Assembly (NCBI RefSeq): GCF_026213295.1
Contig: NC_079419.1
Location: forward strand, 10,794,300 to 10,858,299
Direction of reading: 5' to 3'
Origin: Gadus chalcogrammus
Taxonomy: Eukaryota > Chordata > Actinopteri > Gadiformes > Gadidae
DNA length: 64,000 nt
In this document: positions 50,270-64,000 of the stretch, in pieces
Layout of the letters: each line of letters begins with the position of its first letter
How positions within the stretch are numbered: position 1 is the stretch's first letter
Program-made: the position numbers and the translations under genes
Notes under the pieces: generated by a model
The model's database searches: none
Seen by the model: the letters and a program-made list of their open reading frames with translations, nothing else
What the model was told of the DNA's origin: nothing

Positions 50270-51640
50270 ACTCCTCACCCGTCTCGCATCCGCTTATCCG
50301 GGGTCGGTTTGAGGGGCAGCAGCTCTACCAGGGGGCCCTGGACTTCCCTTTCCCGGGCACCATTGATTAGCTCTAACAGGGGGATGCCGAGGCGTTCCCA
50401 GGCAAGTGTTTAGATATAATCTCTCCACCTAGTCCTGGGTCTTTCCTGAAGTCCCCTCCCCACTGGTCGTGCCTGGAACACCTCCCTAGGGAGACGCCCA
50501 GTTGGCATCTTTACCAGATGCCCGAATGACCTCAACTGACTCCTTTCTACGCAGAGGAGCAGCAGCTCTACTCAGAGTTCCTCATGGATGGCTGAGCTTC
50601 TCACCCTTACTCTAAGGGAGACGTTAGCCACCCTCCTGAGAAAACCAATATTTTGTCACTTATACCCGCTATCTCGTCCTTTCAGTTATCACCCATCCCT
50701 CATGACCATAGGGGGGATAGGAATGATGATCGACCGGTAAATCGAGAGCTGTGCCCTGTGGCTCAGCTTCCTTTTCGTTGGTGTTGTAAACTACTACAAC
50801 ACCACCTCCGCTGCTTCTCTGGCCAATCTTGCGCTCCTTCGTTCCCTCACTCAGGAACAAGACCCCAAGGTACTTCAACTCCTTCACTTGAGCTAAGGAC
50901 TCATTCCCTACCCGGAGTATGCAAACCACTGGATTTAGTGGTGCTGATCCTCGTCCCAGCCGTTTCACATTTGGCTGAGAGCCGATCAAGTGAGTGCTGA
51001 AGGTCACAGGCTGATGATGCCATCAGGACCACATAATCTTCAAAAATGCAGTGATAGGGTCCTCAGACCACCAAACTGCAACCCCTTCCTACCGTGACTA
51101 CGCTGATTTTCTGTAATAATAATATCACAAACAGGATTGGTGACAAGCGCAGCCCTGGCGGAGGCCAACACCCAACGGGAACAAAACAGACTTGCTGCCA
51201 AGAACGCGGACACAAATCTCGCTTTGGGAGTACAGAGATTGGATCTTCCGGGGGACCCCGTCATATGCCTTCTCCAGATCCACAAAACACATGTAGATCG
51301 GATGGCCATACTCCTAGCCCCCCTCCAGGATCCTTGCGAGAGTGATGATCTGGACCATGGTTCCACGTCCGGGGCCGAACCCTCCTTTCCAGTACCTTGG
51401 AGTAGACTTTACCTGGGCAAGTGTAATTAACACACACTCTCTGGTCCTCCTTTTTGAACAGGGGAACCATCACCCCGGTTTATCACTCCTTTGGCACTTT
51501 CCCAGACTCCAACACAATGTTGAATAGGCGTGTCAACCAAGACATCCCCTATTCACCCAGAGCTTTCAGCATTTCTGGCTGGATCTCAATATCCCTCGGG
51601 CTTTATCACTATGGAGTTGTTTGACTACCTCAGGGACTTC
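50270..51640 (-). mobile_element. LINE reverse-transcriptase relic upstream of TRIM copy 4, longest copy
   Basis: Same LINE family as upstream of copies 2 and 3, extending further 5'. Minus-strand pieces include KELKYLGVLFLSEGTKERKI (50669-51007). Plus-strand text GGGGCCGAACCCTCCTTTCC, TTTGAACAGGGGAACCATCA and CCCAGACTCCAACACAATGT is the reverse of its RT coding region. It is heavily mutated. Confidence 0.78.
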
Positions 51641-51960
51641 CACCAGGCCCCCATCAGTCTAAAGCTCTACCTCCACAATATAGGGTTTTGTGGAGCCTAG
51701 CCAGGCTAGGTTGCAGTATGACTTTTAGAGCATTTGAGGGGAAAAGGGTTAGGGTTAGGGTTAACCCTGAATAAAATGCTAAAGGTTGAGTGTCCTGTGG
51801 GACATCGACAAAGTGCGCAGCATCGGTTTGAGTGCAGAACAACATTCAAGTAGCAGTGAAGTGACGTCATACACACCAAACGTATGTTGCACACTTGTAA
51901 TAATATAACAAAAATTTACGTGAAAGCAATTATAATTTCTGAATAACATTTAACAATTTA
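51641..51960. other. Intergenic spacer with a short telomere-type run
   Basis: GGGTTAGGGTTAGGGTTAACC at about 51747-51766. No gene is visible. Confidence 0.6.
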
Positions 51961-51964
51961 AGAA

Positions 51965-52396
51965 GAAGGATTGAAATTATATCTACATCCTCCCACTCGG
52001 TCAAATCAGACCGAGTGGGAGGATGATCTACCTCTCCAGATCTACCTCTCCACCAACACCATCTCTGCAGCCACCCTTTGTACCCTCACCACCTGCCTCA
52101 CTGATGTCAAAACTTGGATGCAACAAAACGTCCTCAAACTAAATTGCAAAAAATCCGAAATCCTCATCATTGGCCCAATCTGCCTCACCCACTCCACCCA
52201 GGACTTCTCACTTAATATTGATGGTTCCCATGTCACCCCCTCCACTCACATCCGCAACTTAGGTATCATCCTTGACCCCACCCTCTCATTCTTCCCTGAT
52301 GTAAATCAGATTACAAAAACAGCCTTCTTCCACCTCAGGAACATCACTCGTCTCCGTCCCTCCCTATCACCCTCAGCCGCCGAAACTCTGGTCCAC
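51965..52396 (+). mobile_element. LINE2-type retrotransposon, 5' piece
   Basis: Plus frame 51971-52417 reads TTCLTDVKTWMQQNVLKLNC, then KKSEILIIGP, THIRNLGIILDPTLSFFPDV and AFFHLRNITRLRPSLSPSAA. This is the RT C-terminal region of a fish L2 LINE. It stops at LVHCY, where the Gypsy LTR begins, and resumes at about 54436. A foldback lies at its truncated 5' end. Confidence 0.85.
51986..52025. repeat. Perfect palindrome, 17-bp arms, 6-nt spacer
   Basis: CATCCTCCCACTCGGTC (51986-52002), spacer AAATCA, then its exact reverse complement (52009-52025). It marks an inverted duplication at the 5' truncation of the L2 copy. Confidence 0.92.
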
Positions 52397-52701
52397 TGTT
52401 ACGCGGATCAGACGTAACAAAGAAACGTGGCAGGAGACAACGTGACAATCCACGTTTTTTGTTTTAATTGCGCGAAAAGCATGAAACAAAACTGGTCTTG
52501 ACAATCAGAGCAAAACACAAACCATATCTCGCGCCGCGTCTCTTGGAGGCCTGGCCCACTTTTATCCGGTTCACAGGGACACGCCCCGTACACGGGGAAA
52601 CCCCCATCCTGGAACATGTGGGACCAGGCCTATGAGAGCAAGGCAGACAAAACGGGTAGCACACACACAATGACAACTGAAAGGCCAATGTGGCTGTAAC
52701 A
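52397..52701 (-). repeat. 3' LTR of the Gypsy remnant, 305 bp
   Basis: Plus-strand ends TGTTACGCGG and GGCTGTAACA (TG...CA). It is followed at 52702-52720 by a long C run, which is the polypurine tract on the minus strand. The outer boundary could be off by a few bases because L2 also reads TGTTAC there. Confidence 0.7.
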
Positions 52702-53301
52702 CCCCCCCCCCCCCCCCCCCTTAAGAAGAGGCTTGCAAAGTATCAAAAGACACCAACCCCACAACCATTACACCAATTCACTAAATGTGCGTAATAGGTG
52801 GTGCACACAAAAATTACAAAACAATAACTAAATCACGAAACTATCCCCAACTAAACCCCCTTTTTCGCTGAAGGCGTTTTCCATTGTGTCCAAAAGCTTT
52901 GTCATCCGGACCCTGGAAAACAAAGCAGACGAACGAAAACATGGAGAAACACACATGACCAAATATTAGTCTGTGAGAGCACCGGATAGGGCATCAGCAA
53001 TCACATTATGCAAGCCCTTAATACGAAGTATATCTAAATTAAATGGCTGAAGAAAAAGAGCCCAGCGCATTAACCGCTGGTTGGGGTTCTGAAGTGACTG
53101 TAAAAAAGTCAAAGGATTATGGTCAGAATACACCACCAGAGAAACAGCACCCCCCCACATAAACGTAAAAGTGTTGAAGTGCCCAAATAAACCCCAATGC
53201 TTCTTTTTCAATCACAGAGTAGCTAGACTGATAGGAGAGAAGCTTTCTAGAAAAAAAACGAATTGGGCGATCGATGCCTTGCTCGTCCTCCTGGAGCAAA
53301 A

Positions 53302-53394
53302 CAGCACCAGCCCCTACCTGGCTAGTGTCCACATGCAGTTTGAACGGCCGGTTCAAACTGCATGTGGACGCTAGCCAGGTAGGGGCTGGTGCTG
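53302..53394. repeat. Near-perfect palindrome, 44-bp arms, 5-nt loop
   Basis: 53302-53345 and 53351-53394 are reverse complements with one mismatch (CTAGTGTCC against CTAGCGTCC), separated by GGCCG. The sequence is RNase H coding, so part of the Gypsy copy has been duplicated in inverted orientation. Confidence 0.94.
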
Positions 53395-53414
53395 CCAAAA
53401 CAGGGGAACATGTA

Positions 53415-53530
53415 AGGAGAGCAGTGTTTGGAATAACGCAGTTTAAAGTAACGCCGTTAGGTAACTCCGTTATTTTTTCAGTAACGGGGTAATCTAACTA
53501 ATTACTTTTTCTGTCGTTACAACGCCGCTT
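53415..53530. mobile_element. Fragment of a dispersed AT-rich DNA-transposon repeat
   Basis: GGAATAACGCAGTTTAAAGT ... TTCAGTAACGGGGTAATCTA ... CTTTTTCTGTCGTTACAACG resembles a common fish MITE with AACGCCGTTA words. It sits between the palindrome and gag. Confidence 0.5.
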
Positions 53531-54435
53531 GTGTCCAAACGCCGACATTGCAGGTGCAATTGCAAACTCAACGTTTCTTTGGTCCAACCGTTTCCGCATA
53601 TTCCTAAAGCGTTGACGATAAGCCTCTGGAATTAACACAGAAGCTTTCACAATGTCATAATCACAGGCCTCTTCAACAGTTAAGGCAGAGAAAGCTCGCT
53701 GTGCCTTTCCTGTGAGACGGCTCTGAAGCATAAGCGCACGGTGTGTATCAGGCATGTCTTGTGTATCAGCCACTCGCTCAAACAGAACAAAAAAGTTATC
53801 AACGTCTTTCTCATTAAAGTGAGGAAGCAAGCGTAGACTAGTTGCTATATCGAGCTTAGGACCTGCTCTACCAAGCTCTAGCTTTTGGTGTTCTAATGAA
53901 CTCTGTGCGCGTTCATTCTCCTCACTGGAGCGGAGCCTTTCTAACTGCAACTGATGCCGAATTCTACTGTTATCCAGCTGCATTTGAAGCAACTCTTTCT
54001 GCTGCTCAAAAGACAGCATCGCCGCAGGTTTAGGAGGCGGAGGATCTTCCTCTTCGTCTGCAACCGAGGGGTTTCTAAGGTCCTCCTCAACTGAATCATC
54101 GAGAGGTTCTTCCTCATCCTCTTCGTCAGACGTAGGCCTATAGTCAGCTGCGGTAATCAGACCTTTCGCTCACAATGCCAACTTCACCGAAAGTTTGACA
54201 TAACTTTTAAGTCGAGTGGAAGGAAGTTCGATTCCATAATGGGCAGCCAACTGTATTAACTGGTCCTTGGTTAACGCATTAAAGACAGCCCTGGAGGGTT
54301 GTTCAACAAACTTTTGAACTAGTGACGTCATCCTTCTAGCGATTGCGCAACAAGTGATGTCTTTACTCAAGCGCTTGTGCGCACCTCACCAGCTGCACGA
54401 ATCAGACACGATTCCACAAAACCAGACAATGAAAA

Positions 54436-55010
54436 CTAGATTGTCTTGATTAATGTAACTCCATCCTATACGGCTCATCAAAACACTTACTTAATAAACT
54501 GCAATATGTTCAAAACTCTGCAGCCCGTATACTCACATCCACCCGCCGCTCAGACCACATCACCCCTGTCCTCCAAGACCCCCACTGGCTTCCCCTCAAA
54601 TACTGGATTGATTTCAAAATACTACTCATCACCTTCAAAGCCCTGAACCACCTGGCGCCCCCCTACCTCTCTGACCTTCTCCACCGCCATACCCCTACCC
54701 GTTGTCTCAGGTCCTCCGATGCCAACCTCCTACACCCAATCAGGACCAACCTCCGGTCCTGGGGAGACAGAGCCTTTGCTGCAGCCGCCCCTGCCCTCAG
54801 GAATGCCCTCCCCAACGACATCTGCAATGCCAACACTCTTTCATCTTTCAAAACTCCCCTTAAAACACACCTTTACACCCTTGCTTTTAACCTTTCATCT
54901 TTTGTTTTGTTTAGCTTTTTTTTTATTCTTATGATTTAGCTTATGAAGCGATGTGAAGCGTCTTTGAGCACTGGGAAAAGCGCTATATACATTTGATCTA
55001 TTATTATATA
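54436..55010 (+). mobile_element. LINE2-type retrotransposon, 3' piece
   Basis: Continuation of the copy at 51965-52396. In the right frame it reads NSILYGSSKHLLNKLQYVQN, then ITPVLQDPHWLPL, LSDLLHRHTPTRCLRSSDAN, SWGDRAFAAAAPALRNALPN. It ends with the typical tail GTCTTTGAGCACTGGGAAAAGCGCTATATA at 54959-54988. Confidence 0.87.
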
Positions 55011-56012
55011 GTGCTTTTCTCTCACTCAGATGCTTTACACTGAAGGGGGGGACCTCACTCGCAACCACCAATGTGTAGAGCAGCTTTGAGGCATTGTAGC
55101 TGAATTAGCCTAGCGTCATTTCACAATGCATTGCCTCGAATGAGTTTGATAACTCCCCCCCTCCCGTTCTCCTGCCAGTTGTACTGATGGCTCCTCATCA
55201 CACTCATCCTTTGTTATCCTATTTGTCTATTGTTCTGTACATATATTAATGTTGTGGTTCGGTTAAACTCTGTGTCTTGCATATATGATCATTCACCCAG
55301 TGGCCAAATTATGTAATTACAAACACAATAAGCATAACACAACTAGCTTGCAGTACAATAATAAAGTAATGACAAAAAACACAACACATCTATTGTGTAA
55401 TAATAACGCCTTCAAAAAGCTTGTTTAGAGAAAAACATATTCTTTATTCCAATATAATACGTATCTCTCAAGCAAGTTTAAAAGTATTTCCCTTCAACAC
55501 GGAGATGGCGGAGAGCCAAGCTTGGATTGTGTTTCCATGGGAACAGGAGACCCAGTGCTGGTCCCCTCAGCTTACCCATACTTCAGTGGACCACCTCACT
55601 TCTGTTCTATGCAGAGTAAAAGCTATTAGCATTGGTGGGGTCAGAGACAGGGTTCGGTAGGGGGGGAAACCACAGGTTACCTCCCGATACGATACCCGAC
55701 ACATGGCCAACGATACCAATAATATCGACCTACAGCAATATCAATATATTGTCAGACAATCCTACAACGATGCATCACGATGTTTGCCTAACTATGAATA
55801 CTAAATGACCGTTAAAAGGTAAAGTGCTGGACTTCTGTCTTTTTTCACAGTCCAAACTGAGTTTTTCAGTTCCTCGTCTTTGTAAAAAATTATGAAAATA
55901 AATAAAAATATTATGTTGATATTTGGTGCCAGTGTATCGATAATCGTATCACTCGAAGAAGGGCTACCATATATGGCCATGTCTTTATTTTAACCCTCCC
56001 CTAGTGTTAGCT
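55011..56012. other. Intergenic DNA
   Basis: About 55000-55085 carries a common fish repeat piece (TATAGTGCTTTTCTCTCACT, CACCAATGTGTAGAGCAG). The rest is AT-rich with no recognisable gene. Confidence 0.55.
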
Positions 56013-56015
56013 TAA

Positions 56016-56490
56016 CGCCTCGTTTCCACATACGTACATTCTCGTATGCGATCCAACCGTCTCCGACCGAAAGTCCATTCATTCCTATGTGATTCTCCGT
56101 AATGTCCGTTTTTCCTCCGAGACTCCTCCCCTCCGTAAAATTTCTGTCCGGTATGTCCGTAATATACGTTCAAAAATTGTAACTTTCGCCGTCGTTTTAC
56201 GGAGATACCGTATGAACGTTTTTATGTTTTTCAAAAACATGTAAGTACCTGGCAGGCCAAACTCCTCGCCGATCTCTTTCCAAGCCTGATTGGTTTTGTT
56301 TTTATCTCTGTATATGTCGATTCTCATGTTCCAAAGTACCGGTCTCCTAAAAACGGCCATTATCATACGATCCCCCGTCTTTTTGGCTGCCCGTAAATAA
56401 ATTCATGTCCGTACGTAAAACACTAGCGACCCCTTCCGTAAATTTACGGAAGCACGGATACGAAAAATATACGTATGTGGAAACGAGGCG
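56016..56490 (-). mobile_element. PIF/Harbinger-like MITE, 475 bp, 21-bp perfect TIRs
   Basis: The first 21 bases (CGCCTCGTTTCCACATACGT..) are exactly the reverse complement of the last 21. TAA lies on both sides (56013-56015, 56491-56493), the 3-bp TWA duplication typical of Harbinger elements. The minus-strand frame 56366-56085 has a MADF/Myb-like piece (NKTNQAWKEIGEEFGLPGTY), as in the DNA-binding partner gene of Harbinger transposons. No nuclease part is present. Confidence 0.85.
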
Positions 56491-56493
56491 TAA

Positions 56494-57700
56494 GCGTAGA
56501 GCCTAGCTGCGTCGGTCCCTCCTGGGACAGTGTGAGAGTTCAGAGGATCTAGAGTGGGTCGGACAGACGGCTCTATAAAGGACGCATCAGAAGTAATGCA
56601 TTGTTTGAGTTGTAGGAAGGAAGGGGCGTGTGTTCTTTAGTACCGTTGTTGTGTACGAGTGTGCAATGAGCCTCGTCGTATATGAAACATGACACAGACC
56701 TCATGAGAGGATGAGCTCCGACCTTCCACCGAGACCTTATCCTAGCTATCTTTAGTACTGAGCATTGTGTAGCATCTTATCCTAGATATCTTTAGTACTT
56801 AGCATTTTGGATATGGGTTAACATAGTGATTTTTAGAGCTTAGCACTTGGTTCTATGAACATCCTTACTGTACCGACAGAGATATATTGTTGTTTCTACT
56901 TCTTCTGACAAATGGTTTATTTTAAGTCTCCTTGGATAAGAGTGTCTGTTAAACGCTCTGAATGTTAATGTAAAGAAATCCTCGTGTTCAGAGGTGTCCA
57001 CTATGATGGAGTTAGACTCCATGTTTGAAAATAGTGCCGACCACTATCGCCATGGACGTTCAATACATAACAGGTAAAAGATAGTGTTAAGTATAGGTCT
57101 ATGATGGTAGTTTACCACTATGATCAATACATATAACAGACAGATAATTATAGGTCTTTGATGGTAGTTTTCCACTATATACAGGTTGCGATTTGTTGGG
57201 GGGGATGGGAGGACACATCTGTTTGTTTTTTTGTCTTTTTAGTTTAGATTTAAGATGAATGTTCAACTGTTCGAAAGGTAGGCTAATAGGGCCTACCATT
57301 AACTTAAAAAAAGAATTAGGCCTGTTGATGGCTTATTTTGGAACGATAAAGAAACAAAAAAATAACATCCCTCCTTCTGTTGTTTTGACAAATCGCACAC
57401 TGACTATATATATAACAGATATTTATAATAAGAGAACATATAGTGATAAATATAGGTCTTTGATGGTATTAGTTAGTCGGTATGAGACAGTGAGTATGAG
57501 TAGTTAAACACTGCGGATGCAATGGGGGTGCAAACTTTTGGTGCTTAAAACATCAGCATAGCAACAGTAAATAAAGTGCAGCTGCAGTTGAGGAGTGGAA
57601 GGGGTGTGGCCACTGCAGGCTCCTCCCACATCTTGGGCAGACAACTGCGGGGCAGGTGAGGTGGATCAGGGTGCCGTCGCCACGACGACAGTGGATCAAA
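56494..57700. other. Intergenic DNA and presumed cdc14a 3' side
   Basis: 56925-56975 has the SINE/L2-like tail AGTCTCCTTGGATAAGAGTG plus TCTGTTAAACGCTCTGAATG. The region is otherwise AT-rich with short direct repeats (GATAATTATAGGTCTTTGAT near 57080-57160 and 57440). No further exon is recognised. Confidence 0.5.
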
Positions 57701-57708
57701 GCGGGCGG

Positions 57709-63015
<5,307 letters not shown>

Positions 63016-63111
63016 CTGGACACACACACACACACACACAACAGGTCGGGGGCCATCTAGTCGAGGTATCACCCCCCCCTCTCTTGGAAGAAAAGGACTT
63101 GCACCTCGATT

Positions 63112-63290
63112 TAGAATAAACTTCTTCGGGTGTGTTACTGAGGTAGGGTGTGTTACTGAGGTAGGGTGTGTTACTGAGGTAGTGTGTGTTACTGAGGTAG
63201 TGTGTGTTACTGAGGTAGGGTGTGTTACGGAGGCAGGGTGTTTAACTGAGGTAGGGTGTGTTACTGAGGTAGTGCGTGTTTGTGAAAATG
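63112..63290. repeat. 18-bp tandem repeat GGGTGTGTTACTGAGGTA, left block
   Basis: Nine or so units of GGTGTGTTACTGAGGTAG. The same array resumes at about 63865-64000, so the 63290-63865 stretch is probably an insertion. Confidence 0.9.
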
Positions 63291-63864
63291 AGCCTCCCGA
63301 CTCACTTCCACTTCGGGACGTAGCGGTTTAGGACGCAATGAAGGTCTTTGAGTAGGCCGCAAAAAAATTCAGCCAGCAGCATAAATTAGTTGAAAAACTG
63401 TGATTTATTTTCCACGCTTGAAAAGTGAAATGGCAAAGCCAAAAAAAAAACTTGATAAACAAAACAAAACAAGCAAAGTTCCATTAACCTGAACATTAAC
63501 CAGCCTCACAGCAAGCGGTCTCTCTATCCTCCACCAACCTTGAACATAGAAAATACCGGGCTTAAATAAAGCCAACCAATTACACAAAATGGTAGATACC
63601 AACTGCCATGGGGGTTCACCGACCCAAGTACCACAATACATTTATATTTTATAACGAAATCATAATCAACCAGACACTTCATTGCATATCTTAACAGTTT
63701 GCATCTTGATCATAAAGTTCACTGTTGCAAAAATGCAAAATAGCACAATAATTAAACATAGAAAAATAACGTCCCCCCCCTTTACAACCAGTCATGTTAC
63801 TGCATCCCAATCAGGCAATGATTAAATCCCAGGTGCTCATGTTCGTGAAAAGGAGGGCTACCTT
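63291..63864. other. Unidentified sequence interrupting the tandem repeat
   Basis: AT-rich, about 570 bases. It has a C-run (63770-63778) and a minus-strand AATAAA word near 63400, which could fit an LTR-type remnant, but no clear terminal repeats or target duplication were found. Confidence 0.4.
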
Positions 63865-64000
63865 TTCTCAGTGTTACTGAGGTGCGGTGTGTTACTGAGG
63901 TAGGGTGTGTTACTGTGGTAAGGTGTGTTACTGAGGTGCAGTGTGTTACTGAGGTAGGTTGTGTTACCTGAAGGGGAGTTAGGGTGTGTTACCTGTAAGG
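63865..64000. repeat. 18-bp tandem repeat GGGTGTGTTACTGAGGTA, right block
   Basis: Continuation of the array at 63112-63290, running to the window edge and becoming degenerate (GTGTTACCTGAAGGGGAGTT). Confidence 0.85.

Larger units (their letters stand above)
52397..54435 (-). mobile_element. Ty3/Gypsy LTR retrotransposon remnant inserted in the L2 copy
   Basis: On the minus strand, in order: a gag N-terminal piece at 54370-54170 (FVEQPSRAVFNALTKDQLIQ), gag at 54019-53498 (LRLLPHFNEKDVDNFFVLFE, LTGKAQRAFSAL, VPEAYRQRFR-like IPEAYRQRFRNMRK), RNase H at about 53300-52966 (DRPIRFFSRKL, YSVIEKEALGFIWALQHF, VVYSDHNPLTFLQSL), a purine tract of 18 G, then the 3' LTR. Protease, reverse transcriptase, integrase and the 5' LTR are missing. 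The gag-RNase H junction holds a palindrome and a small repeat. Dead copy. Confidence 0.85.

Noticed and set aside
63960..63985. Possible additional cdc14a exon end reading L-P-F-R before GTAAC on the minus strand
   Set aside because: CTCCCCTTCAG/GTAACA fits the expected residues before the exon at 63015, but an in-frame TAA lies directly before CTC and the sequence belongs to the degenerate 18-bp repeat.

Overview
The window is vertebrate nuclear DNA, almost certainly from a ray-finned fish. Genes are split by GT-AG introns, the three identifiable single-copy genes are vertebrate orthologues, and the mobile elements (hAT, PIF/Harbinger-like and other DNA transposons, LINE2, an RTE-like LINE, Ty3/Gypsy, solo LTRs) are of the teleost type. 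Tandem-repeat load is extreme: nearly every intron carries a microsatellite or minisatellite. Such density is a known trait of cod-like fishes, but I cannot name the species.

Layout. (1) About 340-13190, plus strand: the 3' two thirds of ncoa2 (SRC-2/GRIP1/TIF2), from the PAS-B-side exons through three LXXLL boxes, the CBP/p300-binding AD1 helix and the Gln-rich C-terminus to the stop at 10898 and a long 3' UTR. The bHLH/PAS-A part lies left of the window. (2) About 13930-24650, plus strand: complete slco5a1, nine coding exons that join in frame into 846 codons plus stop. (3) About 26700-51650, minus strand: four intronless TRIM genes (RING, two B-boxes, coiled coil, PRY-SPRY) lying head to tail in segmental duplicates that share their 3' flanks, and in three cases a LINE relic upstream. 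Copies 1 and 2 are open, copy 3 is a truncated pseudogene and copy 4 has a 2-bp frameshift. The spacers hold an LTR remnant, an RTE-like LINE fragment, a hAT element with perfect ends and a solo LTR nested in it, and a MITE family. (4) About 51950-57700: gene-poor DNA with a LINE2 copy split by a damaged Gypsy element, and a PIF/Harbinger-like MITE. (5) 57709-63015, minus strand: the middle and 3' part of cdc14a, converging on the TRIM cluster.

The genes are not a pathway. ncoa2 (nuclear co-activator), slco5a1 (orphan organic-anion-transporter-like membrane protein) and cdc14a (dual-specificity phosphatase) are neighbours by ancestry or rearrangement. The TRIM array is a lineage-specific family of probable E3 ubiquitin ligases, a group often tied to innate immunity in fish. 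The most notable observations are a hexapeptide minisatellite inside the ncoa2 reading frame, minisatellites that have copied real 5' splice sites in slco5a1 and cdc14a introns, three telomere-type hexamers in the slco5a1 coding sequence, and several perfect or near-perfect foldback palindromes in the transposon-rich part.

Exon limits were worked out by eye from reading frame, splice consensus and remembered family similarity. No alignment or database search was run.
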